The notes under the pieces: model-generated | What the model was told of the DNA's origin: nothing | The model's input: only the letters and a program-made list of their open reading frames with translations | Database searches by the model: none | DNA from: an uncultured Porphyromonas sp. | GTDB lineage: Bacteria; Bacteroidota; Bacteroidia; Bacteroidales; Porphyromonadaceae | NCBI GenBank assembly: GCA_900554935.1 | Contig: USJF01000010.1 | Location: 1 to 16,634, forward strand | Reading direction: 5' to 3' | DNA: 16,634 bases | Program-made: the position numbers and the translations under genes | Part shown: in pieces, positions 8,237-16,141 of the stretch | Layout: every line of letters begins with the position of its first letter | How positions within the stretch are numbered: position 1 is the stretch's first letter

Positions 8237-10759
8237 ATGAATATTGATTTTTATATGAATGACTTTGGCGAAGACAACGGAGTGCTACCAAATGTATTGC
8301 CGATGATAATACCTGATGACGATGCTATGCCGGACTATAGTCTCAATAGCAAGCGTCTGAATAAGTCGTTGCCGGTGCTCCCATTGAGAGATATGCTACT
8401 TTTCCCTGCGGTAACTATCCCTGTGATGGTGGCAAGAGTGAAGAGCAAACTGATTGTGGATAGCCTTGATAATAAGAAGGACCGACATATCATAGTGGTG
8501 GCTCAAAAGGTACCTGAGGTGGAGGAGCCGGAGATGAAGGATCTATTTCCTTACGGTACGATCGCCGAGGTGATTAGAGTGCTGGAGGTGAATGATGATC
8601 TGGTAACGGTGATCCTACAGGGTAAGCAAAGGGTGGAGCTCACGGAGCTGACTAAGTTGGAGCCTTATTGGATGGGTAAGTATAGGCTTCTGGAGGATGT
8701 GCATCCTGCGGAGGAGGATATGGAGTTTGAAGCGCTGACGGAACTGATCAAGGAGACGATGGTGAAGCAGATGATTCTGCAGGGTGAGGCGCCTAAACCA
8801 TTCATTGCTTCTCTGATGAAGTTGACGCACAAGGAGAGTATCGTGAACTTTGCCTGTGTCTATTTCCCTGAGACTATGACGGACAAGGTGACGTTGCTGA
8901 TGCTTGATAACATTAAGACGCGTGCTTTTCAGGTGCAACGTATGCTGAATAAGTCTCTAGCTCAGGAGGAGTTGAAGCATGAGATCCACCAACGAACTAA
9001 GGTCGATATTGATAAGCAACAGAAGGATTACTATCTGCAGCAGCAGATCAAGGTGATTAAGGAGGAGTTGCAAGGCGGTGAGGACCTAGAGGTTGAAGAG
9101 CTTTTGAAAAAGGCGAAGGCTAAGAAGTGGTCTAAAGAGGTTGGGGAGATATTTGAGAAGGAGGTGGCAAAGCTCCAACGAATGTCGACCCAAAGTCCTG
9201 ATTATAGCGTACAGATACAGTATTTGCAGACAATCCTAGACTTGCCTTGGGGTGAGTATACTGTGGATAACTTTAACCTGAAGAATGCTGAAGCGACGTT
9301 GAATAGGGATCACTTCGGGCTGGATAAGGTGAAGGAGCGTATACTAGAGCACTTGGCTGTGCTGAAGCTCAAAGGGGATATGAGGTCGCCGATTATCTGT
9401 CTTTATGGCCCTCCAGGAGTGGGTAAGACTTCTTTGGGAAAGAGTATTGCTGATGCGCTGAATCGTAAGTATGTGAGGATTTCGCTTGGCGGTCTGCACG
9501 ATGAGGCGGAGATTCGTGGTCATAGGCGTACCTACATTGGTGCGATGCCGGGCCGTATCATCAAGGGATTCCTAAAAGCTGGTTCGTCAAATCCTGTCTT
9601 TGTGCTTGATGAGGTGGATAAGCTGGCAATGGACTATAAAGGGGACCCATCTTCTGCCCTTTTGGAGGTGTTAGATCCGGAGCAGAATAATACTTTCCAC
9701 GATAATTATCTTGATATTGATTACGACCTCAGTAAGGCGCTCTTTATAGCTACTGCCAATAACGTGGGGGATATCCCTGCACCTCTGAGGGATCGTATGG
9801 AGATGATTGAGGTGAGCGGATATATCCTTGAGGAGAAGGTGGAGATTGCTATGAGGCATCTCGTGCCTAAGGAGATTGCTAACCATGGCCTTAAGAAGAG
9901 CCAGGTGAAAATATCTCGTAAGACAATTGCTGCACTGATTGATGGCTATACTCGTGAGAGTGGTGTGCGTCAATTGGAAAAGACGATCGCATCATTACTC
10001 CGAAAGGTAGCGAGGAAGGTGGCAGATGAAGCTATGATTACTGAGGAAATTAGGCCAATTACCATTGCGCCAAATGATCTCAAAGAGTATCTTGGATCAC
10101 CAAGATTTATATCGGATCAGTATGAGGGTAATGACAATGCTGGTGTGGTGACTGGACTTGCTTGGACTAGTGTGGGAGGTGAGATTCTCCTGATTGAGAG
10201 TGCTGTAAGTCCATCAAGATCGGGCAAACTTACGATTACCGGTAATTTGGGTGATGTGATGAAGGAGTCGGCCATTCTAGCTATGGAGTATATCAAGAGC
10301 CATAGTAGCCTGTACGATATTCCTGCGGATCTATTTGAGTGCTGGAATGTCCATATTCACGTGCCTGAAGGGGCTATTCCTAAAGATGGACCTAGCGCTG
10401 GTATCACTTTGGTAACTTCGCTTATCTCTACCTTTACCCAACGCAAGGTGAAGCCTCAGATCGCAATGACTGGGGAGATTACTTTAAGGGGGAAAGTGCT
10501 TCCCGTAGGAGGTATTAAAGAGAAGATTCTTGCAGCCAAGAGATATGGGATCAAGACTATTATCTTATGTGAAGAGAATAGAAAGGATATAGAGGAGATT
10601 AAGGATATCTATATTAAGGGGCTGGAATTTGTCTACGTCAAGGATATAAAGGAGGTGATCAAAGTGGCACTGAGCGAGGATAAGGTCTCTAATCCGATAG
10701 ATCTTATGGGACATCTTCAGGCTTATAGAGATAGTTTAAATCAGAGTAAGAGTAAGTAA
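8237..10759 (+). CDS. lon: ATP-dependent protease La (LonA type)
   Basis: The 840-residue cytoplasmic protease unfolds and degrades misfolded and regulatory proteins. An acidic extension of about 44 residues precedes the substrate-recognition LAN domain, which begins at [13 protein letters not shown]. The AAA+ module has Walker [10 protein letters not shown] (391-399, Lys397) and Walker B VFVLDE (454-459). The C-terminal protease domain has the Ser-Lys dyad: Ser720 in PKDGPSAG and Lys763 in [11 protein letters not shown]. Everything needed for activity is present. Start choice is open: the ATG at 8237 lies directly behind AAAGG, leaving almost no spacing, while the ATG at 8255 (residue 7) sits about 20 bases from that sequence. 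The gap to aroB is 29 bases with no terminator, and ychF starts 2 bases after the stop, so this is part of the alaS operon. No CIRCE or other heat-shock operator was seen. Confidence 0.96.
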   Translation: MNIDFYMNDFGEDNGVLPNVLPMIIPDDDAMPDYSLNSKRLNKSLPVLPLRDMLLFPAVTIPVMVARVKSKLIVDSLDNKKDRHIIVVAQKVPEVEEPEMKDLFPYGTIAEVIRVLEVNDDLVTVILQGKQRVELTELTKLEPYWMGKYRLLEDVHPAEEDMEFEALTELIKETMVKQMILQGEAPKPFIASLMKLTHKESIVNFACVYFPETMTDKVTLLMLDNIKTRAFQVQRMLNKSLAQEELKHEIHQRTKVDIDKQQKDYYLQQQIKVIKEELQGGEDLEVEELLKKAKAKKWSKEVGEIFEKEVAKLQRMSTQSPDYSVQIQYLQTILDLPWGEYTVDNFNLKNAEATLNRDHFGLDKVKERILEHLAVLKLKGDMRSPIICLYGPPGVGKTSLGKSIADALNRKYVRISLGGLHDEAEIRGHRRTYIGAMPGRIIKGFLKAGSSNPVFVLDEVDKLAMDYKGDPSSALLEVLDPEQNNTFHDNYLDIDYDLSKALFIATANNVGDIPAPLRDRMEMIEVSGYILEEKVEIAMRHLVPKEIANHGLKKSQVKISRKTIAALIDGYTRESGVRQLEKTIASLLRKVARKVADEAMITEEIRPITIAPNDLKEYLGSPRFISDQYEGNDNAGVVTGLAWTSVGGEILLIESAVSPSRSGKLTITGNLGDVMKESAILAMEYIKSHSSLYDIPADLFECWNVHIHVPEGAIPKDGPSAGITLVTSLISTFTQRKVKPQIAMTGEITLRGKVLPVGGIKEKILAAKRYGIKTIILCEENRKDIEEIKDIYIKGLEFVYVKDIKEVIKVALSEDKVSNPIDLMGHLQAYRDSLNQSKSK

Positions 10760-10761
10760 AT

Positions 10762-11865
10762 ATGGCATTACAGTGTGGTATCGTGGGGCTCCCCAATGTC
10801 GGAAAATCAACCCTTTTTAATTGTCTTTCGAATGCAAAGGCTCAGTCGGCTAACTTCCCATTTTGTACGATTGAGCCCAACGTGGGCGTAATTACTGTGC
10901 CAGATAATAGACTGAATGAGTTGGCAGAGTTGGTGCATCCCAATCGTATAGTTCCTACAACTGTAGAGATTGTAGATATCGCAGGACTGGTCAAGGGCGC
11001 AAGTAAGGGTGAAGGGCTTGGCAATAAGTTCTTGGCTAATATCCGTGAAACTGATGCCATTATCCATGTTTTGAGGTGTTTCGATGACGATAATATCACT
11101 CACGTGGATGGTAAAGTAGATCCTGTCCGTGATAAGGAAGTAATCGATGTGGAGCTTCAGTTGAAGGATCTGGAGACGGTAGATAGTCGTATTCAGAGGG
11201 TAGAGAAGCAGGCCAAAACAGGTGGCGATGCTCAAGCGAAGGTACTATTTAATGTGCTATCTCAGGTACGAGAAGTATTACTCCAAGGGAAATCAGCTCG
11301 TTCGCTCAGCTTTGATTCGCCTGAGGAGCAGAAGGCAATGAAGGAGCTATACCTTTTGACGGCCAAACCAATTCTCTATGTTTGTAATGTGGATGAAGAC
11401 TCTGCTGTGGAAGGTAATAAGTATGTCGAAGCGGTAAGAGAGGCTATAAAGGATGAGGATGCTGAGCTATTGGTAATCGCCGCACAAACTGAGAGTGAAA
11501 TCGCAGAACTGGAAACTTATGAGGAGCGTCAGGAGTTCCTTGAAGCTGTTGGACTAGAGGAGAGTGGGGTGTCTAGACTGATTAGAAGTGCTTATGCTCT
11601 GCTTAATCTTGAAACCTACTTTACTGCAGGAGTACAGGAAGTGCGTGCGTGGACTTATACTAAGGGGTGGAAGGCACCACAAGCAGCAGGCGTGATACAT
11701 ACCGACTTTGAGAAGGGTTTTATTAGAGCTGAGGTGATTAAGTATGAAGACTTTATTCACTATGGAAGTGAGCAAGCGGTTAAAGAAGCTGGTAAGCTCT
11801 CAGTTGAAGGTAAGGACTACGTAGTACAAGATGGAGATGTAATGCACTTTAGGTTTAATGTCTAG
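10762..11865 (+). CDS. ychF: Ribosome-associated Obg-like ATPase YchF/OLA1
   Basis: The 367-residue product is a TRAFAC-class P-loop NTPase of the YchF/OLA1 family, which associates with ribosomes and has been linked to stress responses. Visible are the G1 loop GLPNVGKST (residues 9-17), G3 [14 protein letters not shown] (72-85), and NVDE at 209-212 where GTPases have NKxD. That substitution fits the family's preference for ATP. A helical coiled segment (about 125-185) interrupts the G domain, and a TGS domain occupies about 283-366, including [13 protein letters not shown] and the C-terminal [13 protein letters not shown]. Length is normal. It is the last gene of the plus-strand cluster, 2 bases after lon, and is followed by a strong stem-loop terminator. 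Confidence 0.97.
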   Translation: MALQCGIVGLPNVGKSTLFNCLSNAKAQSANFPFCTIEPNVGVITVPDNRLNELAELVHPNRIVPTTVEIVDIAGLVKGASKGEGLGNKFLANIRETDAIIHVLRCFDDDNITHVDGKVDPVRDKEVIDVELQLKDLETVDSRIQRVEKQAKTGGDAQAKVLFNVLSQVREVLLQGKSARSLSFDSPEEQKAMKELYLLTAKPILYVCNVDEDSAVEGNKYVEAVREAIKDEDAELLVIAAQTESEIAELETYEERQEFLEAVGLEESGVSRLIRSAYALLNLETYFTAGVQEVRAWTYTKGWKAPQAAGVIHTDFEKGFIRAEVIKYEDFIHYGSEQAVKEAGKLSVEGKDYVVQDGDVMHFRFNV

Positions 11866-11886
11866 AACTTGCCATTTTTGGAATAT

Positions 11887-11934
11887 AATAATGAGCCTCG
11901 ATTGTTTGTTGATGCAATCGAGGCTCATTATTTT
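11887..11934. terminator. Perfect bidirectional stem-loop terminator between ychF and the AraC gene
   Basis: An uninterrupted 18-bp stem, arms 11887-11904 and 11915-11932, closes a 10-base loop. The stem runs AATAATGAGCCTCGATTG on the left and its exact reverse complement on the right. The distal arm ends in TTTT on the plus strand, and the left flank gives A/T-rich pairing plus T residues on the minus strand. It lies 21 bases after the ychF stop and 20 bases after the stop of the convergent regulator gene, so it can terminate both. Confidence 0.85.
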
Positions 11935-11952
11935 GCTATTGGTCTTTATAGA

Positions 11953-12897
11953 CTATTTCTCAGGAAAATTATTTCTGTAGTAGTGCATATTATTGGCCCT
12001 TCTCTCAGCAGCTCTTTTCTCTGCCTCTTCCCTAACTAGCTCCTTTCGGTGTTGCGATGGGGTTTTATTGAACTGCCTGCGACAGAATACCGTAAAGTGA
12101 CTTGGGCTAGAGAATCTAAACTCCTCCATAATGTCTTTGAAAGGCACGGTAGGATCGGCTAGGCGCTCCTCAATCATTTCAGCCTTGCGGTCTAGCATCC
12201 AAGTATAAGGAGGTACATTAAATGTCTCCTTGAATAGTTTATTGAACTTACGGATGTCTATTCTTCGCATATCTGCTAGATCTTGAACTGATTTAGCTCT
12301 AAAGTGGTTCATGATCACGAACTCTTTGAAGTCGACCTCTTTCCTCAGCAGTGGAGCCAACAATTCCCCAAGTACCTCAGGCTTGTAGTATCCAGAGAGG
12401 ACAAAGAAGATCTCTTTCAGTTTTTGATTCATGATCTCTACGCATCTAAGCCCATCTTCATAAAATCGATGAATCGTCATTAGGCTCAGCTTCAGTGGCT
12501 CATAGATTTCTATGGTGCGGTGAACCATCGTGACGGGTGCATACTTTCGCAGGTTGTTGAAGGTGTATCCATTACAAAGATGAGATAGCCTGTCGAAAAT
12601 GAAAATCTGCAACGTCCCTTCTCTTCCCACCGTAATGTGGAGTGTATTATTGTTCTCTACCAACATGCCAAAAGGCGCGTTCCTGGTTTCATTGATAACG
12701 GGAGTAGAGGGATCTAGGTCATTGGAAATGCTATAGCGAGCATCATTAGTGTCTAAAAATATAAGGAGTGTCTTGTCTCCACTCTTAACCTCTTCGCATT
12801 CTTCAGGCTTTAATTTCACTTCTTTGTAGGCTTGACTCTTATTGTTGTCAGCAAAGCATTCACAGCCTAAGTGACGTTCTATATTAACAGGTTTCAT
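11953..12897 (-). CDS. AraC-family transcriptional regulator
   Basis: The 314-residue protein has a C-terminal AraC/XylS DNA-binding domain with two helix-turn-helix motifs. The first is about 202-223 (KSVQDLADMRRIDIRKFNKL) and the second about 252-275, followed by the family signature FSSPSHFTVFCRRQFNKTP (261-279). The N-terminal 190 residues are probably a sensor or dimerisation domain; I recognise no ligand-binding motif, only a cluster of Cys residues at 12, 14 and 34. After the signature comes a strongly charged Glu/Arg/Lys helix and a short Asn/Tyr-rich tail, about 30 residues beyond the usual end. It has its own promoter and is convergent with ychF. The envelope operon upstream on the same strand is a possible but unproven target, and nothing in the sequence identifies an inducer. 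Confidence 0.88.
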   Translation of the reverse strand: MKPVNIERHLGCECFADNNKSQAYKEVKLKPEECEEVKSGDKTLLIFLDTNDARYSISNDLDPSTPVINETRNAPFGMLVENNNTLHITVGREGTLQIFIFDRLSHLCNGYTFNNLRKYAPVTMVHRTIEIYEPLKLSLMTIHRFYEDGLRCVEIMNQKLKEIFFVLSGYYKPEVLGELLAPLLRKEVDFKEFVIMNHFRAKSVQDLADMRRIDIRKFNKLFKETFNVPPYTWMLDRKAEMIEERLADPTVPFKDIMEEFRFSSPSHFTVFCRRQFNKTPSQHRKELVREEAEKRAAERRANNMHYYRNNFPEK

Positions 12898-12979
12898 GGT
12901 AAGTGATATAATAATACCTCCTCCGTTCCCTTTTCTTACTACAAGGATCCGTAAAGAGGCGTTTTTGATAAACTCGTCG

Positions 12980-13010
12980 CAAAATTACTAACATTATTCC
13001 AAATATACAA
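12980..13010 (-). promoter_or_regulatory. Bacteroidetes-type promoter of the AraC-family gene
   Basis: On the minus strand TTG (13010-13008) is followed after 20 bases by TAATTTTG (12987-12980), a full match to TTG-N20-TAnnTTTG. The expected leader to the ATG at 12897 is about 75 bases. This separates the regulator gene from the PorT-like operon upstream. Confidence 0.6.
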
Positions 13011-13080
13011 GTGGAAGTGTAAGAATTTGCGATAAGATGCTAAATGGATTTTGCTGATAATATTAATAAGAACTATGCTC

Positions 13081-13785
13081 CTAAAAGGCATAGAGAAGGT
13101 AGGCTTTTACTGCTATAACCTGTTCCGACGACTTGCCAAAGTAGTCGCTCCGTGAGTTGCCATAAATCTCCCCAAGCCCATAGACATATGATCCTCTTAT
13201 TCCAGCGACCAAATGCTTAAAATGGTATTCAGCACCAACACCACCACCAATGCCCCAAGCAAATTTATTCTCAACGGGCATACTGTGTTGCCTAGTTACT
13301 ACCCCCTTGATCTTTTGGTCTGGAAAATTACTTTTCGTATTTTCTGCAATTAAATAGCCAAAGTGAGCCCCCATATCAACCGTAAGCTTCAATGCCTTCT
13401 TACCAAAAGATAAATGGGTCATGATAGGCATATTAATAAAGGTAAGTGTACGATCATAAAATAGTCCCAACTTATTGTAAGACTCGTCTAAATCTTTAGG
13501 TTTTTCTAGCCATCCTCTTTGGGAGTAATCAAATTCAACCCAGATGCTACCTACTACGTTCGAAAGATTGTACACGTAGCCAATATCGTATCTCAAGATT
13601 ATACCCCCGTCAAACCCTATCTTTGGATCTTGCTCTACCCTAGGGGTAAATATGAGATTACTGATGTTGATCCCACCGGTAGGACCTATCATAAACCTCC
13701 TCTTGAAGGGCTCTGTTTCTTCCTGTGCACTACCTTTGAGTGCGATAAAAAATAGTGCAAGTATTGTGATAAATATCCGTTTCAT
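13081..13785 (-). CDS. PorT-family outer-membrane beta-barrel protein
   Basis: The 234-residue product has a signal peptide (MKRIFITILALFFIALKGSA, cleavage before QEE). The rest has the layout of the Bacteroidetes OMP_b-brl_2/PorT family: GPTGGINISNL near residue 34, alternating strands such as GSIWVEFDYSQRG, a VDMGAHFGYLIAE segment, and a C-terminal strand ending in aromatic Phe (AYLLYAF), suitable for recognition by the BAM machinery. Length fits an eight-stranded barrel. The family is broad, and membership does not show that this is the type IX secretion component PorT; the segment PVENKFAWGIGGGVGAEYHF (residues 170-189) looks more like general porin-family members of the order. The ATG at 13785-13783 shares one base with the TGA of the LysM gene (TGATG), so the two are almost certainly translated together and may act together at the outer membrane. 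Confidence 0.8.
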   Translation of the reverse strand: MKRIFITILALFFIALKGSAQEETEPFKRRFMIGPTGGINISNLIFTPRVEQDPKIGFDGGIILRYDIGYVYNLSNVVGSIWVEFDYSQRGWLEKPKDLDESYNKLGLFYDRTLTFINMPIMTHLSFGKKALKLTVDMGAHFGYLIAENTKSNFPDQKIKGVVTRQHSMPVENKFAWGIGGGVGAEYHFKHLVAGIRGSYVYGLGEIYGNSRSDYFGKSSEQVIAVKAYLLYAF

Positions 13786-15515
13786 CAGAATCTTCTTACC
13801 TCCCCCCTTGCTTGATATTGTACAAAGAATACCCCAAGGTTGCTTTTATACTCTTCATTCCCTAGTTTACTTGTGAATTCAAACTTGCTTTGAATCCCAT
13901 TCCAAGTTCGGTCTGTTGCTTTGTTATTGGAGGCTAAAAGTGCTAGAAAATAACTCGCAGTATCATAGCCCAACAAACTGTATCGTGGGTAGGTAGTCCC
14001 TAGACCATGGTTGAACCATTTCGAGAATTGACCCTCAATGTTTCTGTAAGTATTACTCTCAGAATCAGCAAAAAAGGTAGTGTAGAATACCGCTCTATTT
14101 GCTTTTAAATCATTCCCAAGAGAGTGCGCATAAGTTTGCCACTCCGGGTATCCAAAAGGAATGATATTAGTGATCAAAAGGCTATCTCTCGCTGCATTCA
14201 ATGTCCCAAGTAGGCTTTTAGTGGCTGATAGAGAGCTTACATCAGGTACTACAATTACTTGTGCGTTTTTCCCTGAAACGTCACTTACCGTATTCAAATT
14301 GCTGAATAGAGCTAAGTCCATCTCACTGTAAGATATTTTGTATTTTTCTAGTTCTTCCTTTAGAGTAGAGATAAAGTCGTCCTTGCTATTTCTATCGTTG
14401 CTACTCCTTACAAACTGTATGAAGGAGTTGCGATATTCTTGGATGAATTTTTGAGCTACCTTTCTATAAAGTGCTTTGTGTGGGGTATTGACCTGATATA
14501 TTTTAGCGTTTCTATTCGCTACATAAGGGTAGACTTTTGAGGTGAATGGGATAATGTAAGTTGATCCTTTGGACTTGGCTAGCTGCGATAGTTTCTCTAT
14601 AGAAATATCAGAGACTCCTCCAAATATCATATCAATTTTAGGGAGACTATTTAGCGTAGAGATAGAGCTTTGGAGCTTTTGATCGCTACAATCAATCGCA
14701 TGCAGATGAATACTCATCCCACTCTTTTTGGCATCCAATAAGGCCATTAAGAACCCCTCGTAATACATGCTAAATCGTTGGCCTTTGTCACTGCTAAAAG
14801 GAAGAGCTAAAACTATCGTATATCCACCGTTGATTGGAAATACAGGACGGTTTCCGAGTGCTTGGTTGTTGGCGAGTGAACTATCGGGAATCAGTATTGT
14901 GGCATTAGCTTTCAGCCCGTTTTTGATTTGTGGATTATAGTGGTAGAGTTGCTCTTCACTCCAGCCCGTCATCTGTAGCAAGCTGTATATCGTTGCTCCT
15001 GCCGGCACCTTGTAAGCGATCAATCCGGTAATTCCACCTTTATTGTCTGCAGAAGATGGTTTCGAACCTTCGGAGCGGTACACCCCACTATCGGAAGTAG
15101 CAGGCGGTATCACAATAATGATGCCTTGTGAAAGTTTATCAGCATTGCCGATGGAGTAATTTGCCGAAATAATGGCATTGACAGATACTCCATATTCTCT
15201 GGCAATAGAGTACAATGTCTCTCCAGCTTCCACTTTATGGTATATGGGATCTTTCTTATTTTGGTTATTGTTACTGGTCGATTTTACTGGAATAATAAGC
15301 TTTTCTCCTACTTTTATTCCGTAGGTAGCATTGGGGTTTAATCGACAGATTTCCTCAATGGTTACGCCGTAGTTTAGGCTTATTCTATATAGTGTTTCCC
15401 CTTTTTCTACAATATGTTCTTTTCGCTCTTGCTGTGCACTTGCACTCAAGGTGACTAAGAGTAGCATATAGACAGCTAAAAACCTATATACTGCTTTTCC
15501 TATTCGCATGGCCAT
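13785..15515 (-). CDS. Secreted LysM protein with type I periplasmic-binding-like domain
   Basis: The 576-residue product starts with a signal peptide ending SASAQ near residue 28. Two clear LysM peptidoglycan-binding modules follow, at about 34-77 (HIVEKGETLYRISLNYGV) and 91-137 (YHKVEAGETLYSIAREYGV). A diverged third copy lies at about 167-210 (YKVPAGATIYSLLQMTGW). Residues from about 232 to the end resemble a type I periplasmic-binding fold: a first strand IVLALPF, an EGFLMALLDAK helix, a MIFGGVSD strand, a PYVANRNAKIYQVN hinge region and a late GYDTASYFLALLA helix. Such folds occur in amino-acid receptors and in the LpoA activator of peptidoglycan synthases; which applies here is unknown. 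No lipobox Cys follows the signal peptide, so it is probably soluble and periplasmic, held to the cell wall by LysM. ATG codons at 15515 and 15509 are both possible starts. It overlaps the PorT-family gene by one base. Confidence 0.85.
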   Translation of the reverse strand: MAMRIGKAVYRFLAVYMLLLVTLSASAQQERKEHIVEKGETLYRISLNYGVTIEEICRLNPNATYGIKVGEKLIIPVKSTSNNNQNKKDPIYHKVEAGETLYSIAREYGVSVNAIISANYSIGNADKLSQGIIIVIPPATSDSGVYRSEGSKPSSADNKGGITGLIAYKVPAGATIYSLLQMTGWSEEQLYHYNPQIKNGLKANATILIPDSSLANNQALGNRPVFPINGGYTIVLALPFSSDKGQRFSMYYEGFLMALLDAKKSGMSIHLHAIDCSDQKLQSSISTLNSLPKIDMIFGGVSDISIEKLSQLAKSKGSTYIIPFTSKVYPYVANRNAKIYQVNTPHKALYRKVAQKFIQEYRNSFIQFVRSSNDRNSKDDFISTLKEELEKYKISYSEMDLALFSNLNTVSDVSGKNAQVIVVPDVSSLSATKSLLGTLNAARDSLLITNIIPFGYPEWQTYAHSLGNDLKANRAVFYTTFFADSESNTYRNIEGQFSKWFNHGLGTTYPRYSLLGYDTASYFLALLASNNKATDRTWNGIQSKFEFTSKLGNEEYKSNLGVFFVQYQARGEVRRF

Positions 15516-15555
15516 ATCTTATATTGTTACGTTTACTCTGGTATTTAGTTCAATG

Positions 15556-15585
15556 CAAAGATAGCAATTTAGCACTAAGTATCAA
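15556..15585 (-). promoter_or_regulatory. Bacteroidetes-type promoter of the LysM/PorT-like operon
   Basis: On the minus strand TTG (15585-15583) is followed after 19 bases by TATCTTTG (15563-15556), an excellent match to the Bacteroidetes consensus. The predicted transcript starts near 15550, about 35 bases before the ATG at 15515. Confidence 0.7.
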
Positions 15586-15863
15586 GTCGTTTCATCGCCC
15601 TTTCTTGCTATTCGGCCAACCAATTAGGTAAATTATGTAAGCCATTTGGAGAGAAGTGATCTACTATCTGATAAGTCTACTCTACCTCACAATGGAGCAA
15701 TGGGAAGTCAATACGGTCGTTACTGTCTGTTGGGTATTACCTTTACTAATGTAGATGTACGGTATTGTACGTCAAGAGACTACGGCTTTCTAGGAAGCTC
15801 TTGCGTATCAAAATATATTTGTCGTTGCATACATTCCAAAATAGTTTATAGTTAAAGCATCAT

Positions 15864-15949
15864 ATTCCGTATACCTGCGGAATAGATTCCGCTAGTATAC
15901 GGAACGCATTCCGCAGGTATACGGAATTTATTCCGCAGGGCTACGGAAT
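15864..15949. repeat. Tandem array of four 22-bp palindromic units, first one inverted
   Basis: Four 20-base units start at 15864, 15886, 15908 and 15930, separated by 2 bases, giving an exact 22-base period. Each is an interrupted palindrome ATTCCG-N8-CGGAAT (unit 2 ends CGGAAC). The central eight bases give direction: CAGGTATA in unit 3, CAGGGCTA in unit 4, CTAGTATA in unit 2, and the reverse complement TATACCTG in unit 1. Unit 1 is the exact 20-base reverse complement of unit 3 and pairs with unit 2 at 17 of 20 positions, so alternative hairpins or cruciforms are possible. Each unit can also fold on itself with a 6-bp stem. Confidence 0.92.
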
Positions 15950-16046
15950 GTCAGTGCCTATATTGCGTATTCTTGATATGATTGTTATTATCCTTAAATA
16001 GGTTGTCTCTTTACCTCTAAAAGTGGGTATAGTTCTATTTTTTTTG

Positions 16047-16054
16047 TACCTTTG
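16047..16054 (+). promoter_or_regulatory. Candidate -7 element of gyrA
   Basis: TACCTTTG at 16047-16054 matches TAnnTTTG. No TTG sits at the expected distance upstream (that stretch reads GTGGGT), so the -33 half is weak or absent. The predicted leader before the gyrA ATG is about 80 bases. Confidence 0.4.
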
Positions 16055-16141
16055 GCTAAAGAATTGTGGCGGGAATGGTCACTTGAAGTGATTTTATTAT
16101 GCCATACAGATTGGTAAGAGTCGAAAAAGATTTATATACTG

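Larger units (their letters stand above)
15516..16141. other. Divergent intergenic region between the LysM operon and gyrA
   Basis: This 626-base gap holds the LysM-operon promoter (15556-15585), the 22-bp palindrome array (15864-15949) and a candidate -7 box for gyrA (16047-16054). A 69-codon frame at 15646-15855 begins with TTG, has no recognisable domain and no ribosome-binding signal, and I do not call it a gene. Nothing else between 15600 and 15860 could be named; no tRNA or known structured RNA was recognised. Confidence 0.6.

Noticed and set aside
13021-13092. Terminator after the PorT-like gene
   Set aside because: Only a 5-bp stem (TATGC/GCATA) overlapping the stop region was found, with no T run in the minus-strand direction.
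13081-13785. Calling the barrel gene porT of the type IX secretion system
   Set aside because: The family is large, no other type IX genes are nearby, and the sequence fits the general porin-like branch equally well.
15646-15855. 69-codon open frame on the plus strand
   Set aside because: It starts with TTG, lacks a ribosome-binding signal or recognisable domain, has a Cys/Ser-rich composition typical of chance frames, and lies in intergenic sequence.
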